Below the pieces are notes generated by a model. It was not told the DNA's origin, did not search any database, and worked only from the letters and a program-made list of their open reading frames with translations. From Candidatus Stahliibacteriota bacterium (GTDB taxonomy: Bacteria; Hydrothermota; Tepidihabitantia; SM23-42), in contig JAUWLY010000075.1 in the NCBI GenBank assembly GCA_030613445.1, positions 1 through 10,176 of the forward strand: DNA of 10,176 bases, in the 5' to 3' direction. The position numbers were made by a program, and so were the translations under genes. Below are positions 1-4,568 of this stretch, piece by piece; position 1 is the first letter of the stretch; every line of letters begins with the position of its first letter.

Positions 1-290
1 TCGTCTTTTTGCGGTCTGGGAAGCATTTCGTAAGGGATATAGACTATGGAATGATCTTCAGGAGTTTCATCAATAATAAATATTGCAAGCCCTGGACATT
101 TTGGTATACATACAAGACATCCTGTGCACTTTTCATAATCAATCTCAGGCAATTCAATCATTGAACCAGGTATTGAAATTGCTCCCTGGGGACATGCGTC
201 AACACAGGGGTCACATGGAATTTTCTCTGGGCATTCAATAACAACATAAGCTCCTTTTTTTCTTCGCTCGTCTGTTGATTTTGCGTTCAT
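1..290 (-). CDS. 2x[4Fe-4S] ferredoxin-type electron-transfer subunit (3' end outside window)
   Basis: The frame opens at the ATG at 290-288 and is still open at position 1, giving about 96 residues and no stop. Eight cysteines form two cluster motifs: C20, C26, C29, C33 (first spacing widened to five residues, within a CPEKIPCDPC segment) and a regular CxxCxxCxxxCP at C55, C58, C61, C65. This is a soluble bacterial-type diferredoxin with no signal peptide. The IPC-x-PC first motif and the YIPYEMLPRP segment near residues 84-92 resemble, from memory, the ferredoxin subunit of multi-subunit FAD-dependent proline, hydroxyproline or other amine dehydrogenases, where it passes electrons from the flavin. 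The BFD-like partner typical of those complexes is at 2467, on the other strand and beyond a three-gene operon. No Shine-Dalgarno precedes the ATG, and a promoter ends 6 nt upstream. The ferredoxin call is firm; the partner enzyme is inferred. Confidence 0.85.
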   Translation of the reverse strand, partial: MNAKSTDERRKKGAYVVIECPEKIPCDPCVDACPQGAISIPGSMIELPEIDYEKCTGCLVCIPKCPGLAIFIIDETPEDHSIVYIPYEMLPRPQKD

Positions 291-296
291 GCCTAT

Positions 297-324
297 ATAA
301 TATTCAAAAAATCTTCAGCGTCAA
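297..324 (-). promoter_or_regulatory. Sigma-70-like promoter of the ferredoxin gene, apparently leaderless
   Basis: On the minus strand a -35 TTGACG (324-319), a 16-nt spacer and a -10 TATTAT (302-297) are followed by only six bases (ATAGGC) before the ATG at 290. Initiation at the usual 6-8 nt after the -10 would fall on the start codon. No AGGAGG is present in front of this gene, unlike the DUF2330 gene just upstream. The boxes are read by eye; leaderless expression is inferred. Confidence 0.5.
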
Positions 325-367
325 TATAGTAAAGATGGTTATTAGGTTAAGGTTTAGATGCGGGAAT

Positions 368-1366
368 TTATGATAAGCGTTTCCTCCTTTTTAATTTACT
401 AAAAGCTATGAGTATAACGCAGATTAGTAATGGTAATACCATACTGTTAGCGAGTCCTGAATACCAATACTCGTCTTGAAATTTGTGATATTCAGTATCA
501 TCTGGAGATTGATAGATTGAAATATCTGATGACATCTCAGAAGGGCTTGCATACTCTCTTTTTAGTTTTGTAATATAATTACCTTTGTTTATATATTCGT
601 AAAGGATTGGATACTCTTGCTCAATACTATCCAGTTCTTTTTGGGAAATTGTGTTAGCATACTCAAGTTCAGCATCATCAAAGAACATTTTGTGTTCACC
701 AATAACATAGAGATAGAGCGTGTTAGAACCTAATGACGAAATCGAGGAGATTTTCATCGGATAAATAAGTGTGTCTGATGAAAATTTGAACCTGATACCA
801 ACATTCTCATAAGACCCTTGCCAGGTTGTGTCAGCACGGGCGACAAAGAAATAATTCCAGTTGCGATCTATATAGTCTTCAAACATTGTCTCAGCACTAG
901 CGATTACTACATAATTGTTGTCATTTAACCAGGTGGTCAAAGTCGCAGCAATATTAGTATGGATGAGGACTGTACCTAAAAATCCTATGGTGTCATAACT
1001 TACCACATTATAGTAGTCTTGTCCATATTCCTTATTATCTCCCAAGCCGCTTCCTGTACTAAATGGTCCACTACATCCTCCTTCAGCATAAAGCGGTGCA
1101 GTGAGATGTGCTAAATTAGTGAAGAGTTCTACATCTACTTCACTAACTTGGGGTTGGGAGGGTAAGGGATTAACCCATGCAAAACCATTATAATCATTAA
1201 CATAGTGCGCTTTTACCAAAATTGAAAGTTCTTCTGAATCTGGTAAAATTTTTATAATGGCAACCTGGTCTGAGCTGTAAATTTCATAATCTCCTTGGGG
1301 CGGCATCATGCCACCGTCAGCCCAGATGAGGCTTATAAAAATTATTAATAATAAAATCTTCTTCAT
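368..1366 (-). CDS. DUF2330-type exported protein with C-terminal membrane anchor
   Basis: The product is 332 residues. The start chosen is the ATG at 1366: it follows AGGAGG (1376-1371) and opens a good signal peptide (MKKILLLIIF onwards, probable cleavage near residues 17-18). A longer frame from 1456 would add 30 residues lying inside the upstream gene and is not credible. After the signal, the GGMMPP start, the ILVKAHY strand and the FAWVNPLPSQP motif (residues 62-72), then EVDVELFTNLAHLTAP, match DUF2330, a family of extracytoplasmic proteins of unknown function. Residues about 305-323 form one transmembrane helix followed by KLKRRKR, so the bulk should face the periplasm with a short basic cytoplasmic tail. 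The ATG overlaps the TGA of the upstream gene by four bases (ATGA), and its ribosome binding site lies in that gene's last codons, which suggests translational coupling. Function is unknown. Confidence 0.82.
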   Translation of the reverse strand: MKKILLLIIFISLIWADGGMMPPQGDYEIYSSDQVAIIKILPDSEELSILVKAHYVNDYNGFAWVNPLPSQPQVSEVDVELFTNLAHLTAPLYAEGGCSGPFSTGSGLGDNKEYGQDYYNVVSYDTIGFLGTVLIHTNIAATLTTWLNDNNYVVIASAETMFEDYIDRNWNYFFVARADTTWQGSYENVGIRFKFSSDTLIYPMKISSISSLGSNTLYLYVIGEHKMFFDDAELEYANTISQKELDSIEQEYPILYEYINKGNYITKLKREYASPSEMSSDISIYQSPDDTEYHKFQDEYWYSGLANSMVLPLLICVILIAFSKLKRRKRLS

Positions 1367-1938
1367 TTTTCCTCCTTGTTTAAACCAACTATTACACCTA
1401 ATCCTAAGCTGCTCAATGATGCGTAATTTAAGTACGGTGGTTGATTTTCTGACCATGGATCTTCTTTTTCTGCTCCGAAAGGAATGAGATTTACATAGAG
1501 TTTTAATCCGATTCTGAACCTGCCTATATCATTGAGCAGATTTACTGCAGCACTGGTCCCGAGAGATTTGCGCCACTTGCTCTCTCTCGTAACTATGCCA
1601 CTATCTTGGACAACTGGAAACAGAAATTCGCCAAAATAATAGCCAAGATTAAAAGCAAACTCAATATTTTGTGTGGCATTCACTTTCAATTGTAGTCCAC
1701 CACCGCCTGCCCTCAAGGTTAATGGTAACCCTGAGTTAGTAGAATAATAATGCATGTATTCATCTTTATAGAAAAAATTGATAAATATCCCCGGCGCGAT
1801 TAATTTTTTGGTAAAACTGTTTTCAAGTTCAAGGTGATAGAAATAGTCGAAACGTTTTTCCGTATCATTGTCAGGCAGTAATATGCCAAGAGAAAGGGAC
1901 GGGTTAAATGACTGTATTACAAATAGTATTAATAGCAT
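1363..1938 (-). CDS. Probable small outer-membrane beta-barrel protein, unrecognised family
   Basis: The product is 191 residues. The N-terminus MLLILFVIQSFNPSLSLG is a signal-like hydrophobic stretch, although it lacks the usual basic residue. The rest alternates polar and hydrophobic/aromatic residues in strand-like blocks (FAFNLGYYFGEFLF, FRIGLKLYVNLIPF, SLGLGVIVGL) separated by polar turns and a GGGG segment near residues 78-81. That pattern fits an outer-membrane barrel or porin-like fold of about eight strands. I recognise no named family. The ATG at 1938 sits one base after the TAA of the upstream gene, with a GGGAG about 9 nt before it. There is no alternative start, because a TAG lies five codons upstream in frame. 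Its TGA overlaps the start of the DUF2330 gene. It is the middle gene of a three-gene envelope operon. Secretion is fairly likely; the barrel assignment is an inference. Confidence 0.7.
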   Translation of the reverse strand: MLLILFVIQSFNPSLSLGILLPDNDTEKRFDYFYHLELENSFTKKLIAPGIFINFFYKDEYMHYYSTNSGLPLTLRAGGGGLQLKVNATQNIEFAFNLGYYFGEFLFPVVQDSGIVTRESKWRKSLGTSAAVNLLNDIGRFRIGLKLYVNLIPFGAEKEDPWSENQPPYLNYASLSSLGLGVIVGLNKEEK

Positions 1939-1939
1939 T

Positions 1940-2321
1940 TTATTTGCTCCCTAATTTCGCGCCAATAACAATACCACAGCTAATACAAATACCAAAAAGT
2001 GGTATTGTGATTTTTGAATCTTCTAAAGCAGCGATTGTTTTTATTAATAAGGCAGCCAATCTACCTGTTATGCCGCCCAAAAGTCCGAATGCTGCAGAAT
2101 TATCCCTTTTTATTAATTGTTCTTTGGCACGTTCTACTCTTAAGATATCATCTATTGCAAATTTTGCAATCTGTTCTGTTTCATAATTTATTGTAACAAG
2201 CGAATCATTTTCTGCGGTTAGCACTTTACAATCAATCTTTTCACCATTCTTGAGTATTATGACATCTGCCCCCTAATCCACTGAAGATCAAAATGAGTAT
2301 TATAAATTTTAACATTTTCAT
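1940..2321 (-). CDS. Small secreted 'LKNG'-type protein, frameshifted after its signal peptide
   Basis: The gene starts at the ATG at 2321 behind AGGAGG (2332-2327). It reads a textbook signal peptide, MKMLKFIILILIFSGLG, but this frame stops at 2241-2243 after 26 residues. Dropping one base from the run of five C at 2269-2273 (GGGGG on the coding strand) joins it directly to ADVIILKNGEKIDCKV and 126 residues in all. The D-V-I-x-L-K-N-G-x-x-I opening followed by paired strands (SLVTINYE, KFAIDDILRVE) is common in small exported proteins of unknown function. The C-terminal half, about residues 75-126, is hydrophobic and glycine-rich (FGLLGGITG, IPLFGICISCGIVIGAKLG) and could insert in a membrane. 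Opening at the GTG at 2224 instead would delete the first strand and leave no signal. The cause may be an assembly error, a real mutation or slippage. First gene of the operon; function unknown. Confidence 0.65.
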
Positions 2322-2337
2322 CCATTCCTCCTGAATA

Positions 2338-2365
2338 ATTATAATGAAAATTGAGTTTTTGTCAA
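2338..2365 (-). promoter_or_regulatory. Consensus sigma-70 promoter of the three-gene envelope operon
   Basis: The minus strand reads TTGACA (2365-2360), a 16-nt spacer, then TATAAT (2343-2338). Both hexamers match the consensus perfectly. The expected start point is about 7 nt downstream, leaving a short leader that contains AGGAGG (2332-2327), five bases before the ATG at 2321. This is the strongest promoter in the window and supports 2321, not 2224, as the true gene start. Confidence 0.8.
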
Positions 2366-2381
2366 TAGCAGGTTGCGAACG

Positions 2382-2429
2382 TTAACACACATCATTGGTG
2401 GAGTGAGAATACATTGGTATGGGTGTTAA
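2382..2429. promoter_or_regulatory. Inverted and direct repeats between two divergent promoters, possible operator
   Basis: Between the two divergent promoters lie an inverted pair TTAACAC (2382-2388) and GTGTTAA (2423-2429), enclosing two direct copies of CATTGGT (2393-2399 and 2412-2418). The position suits a regulator acting on both transcripts. The arms are short and far apart, so chance is a real alternative. Confidence 0.25.
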
Positions 2430-2433
2430 TGGC

Positions 2434-2461
2434 TTGACTTAGGTGCGATTTCGGGTAGAAT
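2434..2461 (+). promoter_or_regulatory. Sigma-70-like promoter of the BFD-lipB-lipA unit, apparently leaderless
   Basis: TTGACT (2434-2439), a 16-nt spacer and TAGAAT (2456-2461) are followed by only five bases (AGGGC) and then the ATG at 2467. Transcription starting 6-8 nt past the -10 would begin at or next to the start codon. The layout is almost the same as that of the ferredoxin promoter at 324-297, including a GGC just before the ATG. Both hexamers are one base from consensus. Confidence 0.6.
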
Positions 2462-2466
2462 AGGGC

Positions 2467-2724
2467 ATGAAAATAATCTGCCGGTGTGAAGATGTTACAG
2501 AAGAAGAGATCGTTGAGAAGATACGTGAAGGTTATCATGCAATGGATGACCTTAAGCGAATTATCCGCGTCACAATGGGGCTTTGTCAGGGTAAAGGCTG
2601 TAGAAGACACATTGCTAAAATTATTTCAAGGGAACTTGGTATTCCCATAGAAAAGGTTAAACAACCCACATATCGTCCACCAACAAAACCTATTCCACTC
2701 AGTGCCACAATAGACAAAAAATGA
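2467..2724 (+). CDS. BFD-like [2Fe-2S]-binding protein
   Basis: The product is 85 residues, cytoplasmic, with no signal or membrane segment. Four cysteines in the BFD arrangement, C5 and C7 (CRC) then C40 and C45 (CQGKGC), are the ligands expected for one [2Fe-2S] cluster of the Fer2_BFD fold; the helical sequence between them fits. The family includes bacterioferritin-associated ferredoxin and free-standing small subunits of FAD-dependent amine or proline-type dehydrogenases. The proline-rich tail YRPPTKPIPLSA is, from memory, closer to the latter. The diferredoxin at the left edge is the other subunit expected for such a complex. Here the gene heads a unit with lipB (55-nt gap) and lipA. 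The start follows a promoter by five bases with no AGGAGG, so the message is probably leaderless. Cluster binding is well supported; the physiological partner is inferred. Confidence 0.85.
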   Translation: MKIICRCEDVTEEEIVEKIREGYHAMDDLKRIIRVTMGLCQGKGCRRHIAKIISRELGIPIEKVKQPTYRPPTKPIPLSATIDKK

Positions 2725-2740
2725 ACATCCATATCACTAA

Positions 2741-2776
2741 TTCCTCTCCCTTAATGAGAGGGAATGAAGGGGAGGG
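2741..2776 (+). repeat. Imperfect hairpin repeat carrying the lipB ribosome binding site
   Basis: TTCCTCTC (2741-2748) can pair with GAGAGGGAA (2756-2764) with one bulged G. Alternatively CTCTCCCTT (2744-2752) can pair with AAGGGGAG (2767-2774) with one bulged T, which would hide the purine-rich ribosome binding site just before the lipB ATG at 2780. The sequence looks like the CTCTCCC...GAGAGGG intergenic elements seen in many bacterial genomes. It shows no T-tract, so it is unlikely to be a terminator. Confidence 0.4.
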
Positions 2777-2779
2777 TGA

Positions 2780-3439
2780 ATGAATGTCATAGATTTAGGA
2801 CAAAAAGATTACAAAGAGGTCTGGGATATTCAAAAGATCATTCATCAAAAAAGAGTAGAAAAAGAAATTACTGATACCTTGTTATTTGTAGAACACAACC
2901 CGGTCATTACCATGGGTAAGAGTGGAAAGCAGAATAACCTTTTGATACCATTTAAACTCTTGGAGAAAAAAGGCATTGCGTATTATCAGATTGAGCGCGG
3001 TGGAGATGTTACATACCATGGTCCGGGTCAAGTTGTGGGGTATCCAATAGTCAATATTAAAGATGGACTAATTGGGATAAGACCTTTTATTGAAAAACTT
3101 GAAGATGTGATAATTGCAACACTTGCTGAGTTTGATATAAAAGGAAAAAGGAAAGAAAAGATGATTGGTGTATGGACAGAAACAGGAAAGATCTGCTCGA
3201 TCGGTGTAGCAGTTAAGAGATGGGTTAGTTTTCACGGCTTTGCACTTAATGTTAATACTGAGTTAAAACACTTTGACCTTATTGTTCCGTGCGGTCTGAA
3301 AGATGTGACAATGACATCTATGCAAAAAATCTTGAGTAAAGAAATTTCGTTAGATAGAGTTAAGGAAAGTATCATAAAAAATTTTGGTGTATTATTTAAG
3401 AAAACATTAGAAGAGCAATGTTTAAAAGAGATTATTTAA
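2780..3439 (+). CDS. lipB: Octanoyltransferase LipB
   Basis: The product is 219 residues, a normal length for LipB. It transfers octanoyl from acyl carrier protein to the lipoyl-domain lysine of 2-oxoacid dehydrogenase E2 subunits or glycine cleavage H protein, the first step of endogenous lipoate synthesis, in the cytoplasm. Diagnostic features are RGGDVTYHGPGQ at residues 73-84, the GKICSIGVAVKRWVSFHGFALNV block (136-158) with catalytic Lys137, and IVPCGLKDVTMTSM with the acyl-thioester Cys171. All key residues are present. The start follows a GGGGAGGG ribosome binding site four bases upstream. It is co-directional with the BFD-like gene 55 nt upstream, and its 3' end overlaps lipA by 22 nt, so the pair is almost certainly co-transcribed. 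The lipoylated target proteins are not in the window. Confidence 0.97.
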   Translation: MNVIDLGQKDYKEVWDIQKIIHQKRVEKEITDTLLFVEHNPVITMGKSGKQNNLLIPFKLLEKKGIAYYQIERGGDVTYHGPGQVVGYPIVNIKDGLIGIRPFIEKLEDVIIATLAEFDIKGKRKEKMIGVWTETGKICSIGVAVKRWVSFHGFALNVNTELKHFDLIVPCGLKDVTMTSMQKILSKEISLDRVKESIIKNFGVLFKKTLEEQCLKEII

Positions 3440-4281
3440 AAAAACCTGATTGGCTTAAAATAAAGATACCCTCGGGAGATGAATTTAAAGAAGTTTATGA
3501 CCTTTTAAAAAAGTATAATCTTTCCACAGTGTGTCAGGAAGCACGATGCCCAAATATGCATGAATGCTGGAGTAAAAAAAGTGCCACAATTATGATTCTA
3601 GGTAAGATGTGTACGCGTGCCTGTAGATTCTGTGCTGTTGAAACAGGTAATCCATATGGGCAGATTGACCCTGAAGAACCAGAACATGTTGCTGAGGTTA
3701 TAAAGATATTAGGATTGAAATATGTTGTGATTACCTCGGTTGACCGCGATGACCTGGACGACTTTGGCAGCAGTCATTATGCTCAGACAATAAAAAGTAT
3801 TAAAGAAAAAAATCCTAACACAAAGGTTGAAGCATTAATCCCTGATTTCTCGTTACAAGAAAAATATTTAAAACAAGTTGTACATGCCCAGCCTTTTGTT
3901 ATTGGCCACAATGTTGAGACTGTTAAAAAACTTACACCTTATATTAGAGACCGCAGATGCGGATATGAAAAATCGCTCAATGTTTTGGGAATAATAAAAA
4001 AGATAAATAGTAATATTTATACAAAAAGCGGTTTTATGATTGGACTAGGAGAAGAAAAAGATGAAATTGTTGAAACGCTGAGGGATCTTAAAAATGTAGA
4101 GGTTGATGTCGTAACAATTGGACAATATTTACAGCCAACAAAAAAGCATCATTTTGTGCAAAAATACTACACCCCTGAAGAATTTGATGAGTTCAAGAAA
4201 ATTGGTGAGGACATTGGCATACAACATATACTGAGCGGACCTTTAGTAAGGTCATCCTACCACGCTAGTGAAGTCTTGTAA
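3418..4281 (+). CDS. lipA: Lipoyl synthase LipA (radical SAM)
   Basis: The product is 287 residues, typical of the family. It inserts two sulfurs at C6 and C8 of the protein-bound octanoyl chain using S-adenosylmethionine radicals, completing the pathway begun by LipB. The auxiliary cluster ligands are C39, C44 and C50 (CQEARCPNMHEC) and the serine of the C-terminal RSSYHA motif (278-283). The radical SAM cluster is C65, C69, C72 (CTRACRFC). The TSVDRDDLDDFG block (106-117) is also characteristic. Nothing essential is missing. The ATG at 3418 lies inside the end of lipB with only a weak GAAGAG before it. The start is supported by the normal family opening KKPDWLKIKIP at residues 8-18. A perfect 9-bp hairpin spans the stop codon. 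Confidence 0.97.
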   Translation: MFKRDYLKKPDWLKIKIPSGDEFKEVYDLLKKYNLSTVCQEARCPNMHECWSKKSATIMILGKMCTRACRFCAVETGNPYGQIDPEEPEHVAEVIKILGLKYVVITSVDRDDLDDFGSSHYAQTIKSIKEKNPNTKVEALIPDFSLQEKYLKQVVHAQPFVIGHNVETVKKLTPYIRDRRCGYEKSLNVLGIIKKINSNIYTKSGFMIGLGEEKDEIVETLRDLKNVEVDVVTIGQYLQPTKKHHFVQKYYTPEEFDEFKKIGEDIGIQHILSGPLVRSSYHASEVL

Positions 4282-4291
4282 AACAAGACTT
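4271..4291 (+). terminator. Perfect hairpin across the lipA stop codon, possible weak terminator
   Basis: AAGTCTTGT (4271-4279) and ACAAGACTT (4283-4291) form a perfect 9-bp stem with an AAA loop. The lipA TAA lies in the stem-loop boundary at 4279-4281. The stem is AT-rich and is not followed by a clear T-tract (TGATT only), so intrinsic termination is uncertain. It could equally be a 3'-end stabilising structure. Confidence 0.3.
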
Positions 4292-4341
4292 TGATTACAG
4301 CGATTAAATAGATTATAATGATATTATTTTGTTCTTTTACA

Positions 4342-4400
4342 CACTCTGTCATTCTGATAATTACCGGAATGATAGAGTGAGTATGGAGTGCAATGAGTCC
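4342..4400. repeat. Palindromic intergenic repeat, copy A
   Basis: Arms of 13 bases, 4342-4354 (CACTCTGTCATTC) and 4367-4379 (GAATGATAGAGTG), pair at 12 of 13 positions around a partly self-complementary centre TGATAATTACCG. From 4343 to 4400 the sequence matches copy B (7558-7615) without gaps at 52 of 58 positions, so the repeat unit extends past the palindrome. It is a REP-like or miniature element. It carries no open reading frame of note and no T-tract. The two copies flank the M28 peptidase gene. Confidence 0.65.
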
Positions 4401-4410
4401 TCTCATTGCA
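4389..4410. repeat. Perfect 9-bp hairpin at the end of repeat copy A
   Basis: TGCAATGAG (4389-4397) pairs perfectly with CTCATTGCA (4402-4410) around the loop TCCT. It begins inside the part of copy A shared with copy B, but copy B lacks the second arm, so the hairpin is particular to this site. No T-tract follows, so a terminator is not supported. Confidence 0.4.
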
Positions 4411-4476
4411 ATAATAAGATGTCCTCGACTTCGACCACAACATGACTTTATTTTATACTGCTATGCTACACCAAGT

Positions 4477-4503
4477 CTGGTAATTACCAGAATACCAGAG
4501 TGG
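4477..4503. repeat. Palindromic intergenic repeat, partial copy C
   Basis: The core CTGGTAATTACCAG (4477-4490) is a perfect 14-bp palindrome. The 26 bases from 4477 match the centre and right arm of copies A and B at 22 positions (compare CTGATAATTACCGG in both). The left arm is not recognisable. It lies about 100 bp from copy A in the same intergenic region, upstream of the peptidase promoter. Confidence 0.5.
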
Positions 4504-4519
4504 CTTTGTCATTCGCGTC

Positions 4520-4561
4520 TTGACATTCGTTAATAAATAATTAAAATAAATTATAAGGAGG
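4520..4561 (+). promoter_or_regulatory. Promoter and ribosome binding site of the M28 peptidase gene
   Basis: TTGACA (4520-4525) is a perfect -35 box. A 16-nt spacer leads to TAAAAT (4542-4547), one base from consensus. The expected leader is about 15 nt and contains AGGAGG (4556-4561), seven bases before the ATG at 4569. The region between the boxes is very AT-rich. This shows that the peptidase is transcribed separately from lipA. Confidence 0.7.
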
Positions 4562-4568
4562 AGAACAA

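Noticed and set aside
1367..1456. N-terminal extension of the DUF2330 frame to an ATG at 1456
   Set aside because: It overlaps the upstream gene, has no ribosome binding site and would bury the signal peptide. The ATG at 1366 has AGGAGG and a clean signal.
1908..2196. Two plus-strand frames (1908-2186 and 2014-2196)
   Set aside because: They are antisense to the well-supported minus operon, with low-complexity hydrophobic translations and no ribosome binding site.
1940..2224. Reading the first envelope gene from the GTG at 2224
   Set aside because: The matching ADVIILKNG strand and a perfect signal peptide, ribosome binding site and promoter lie upstream, separated only by the one-base shift.
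2392..2610. Minus-strand frame of 72 codons over the divergent promoter and BFD gene
   Set aside because: It covers both the promoter and the cysteine codons of a clear [2Fe-2S] gene; its translation resembles no family.
4318..4380. Twenty-codon open frame running through repeat copy A
   Set aside because: It has no ribosome binding site and is made mostly of the palindromic repeat; copy B does not keep it.
4342..4503. A CRISPR-like array formed by copies A and C
   Set aside because: There are only two unequal copies without regular spacing or cas genes; the units are long imperfect palindromes.
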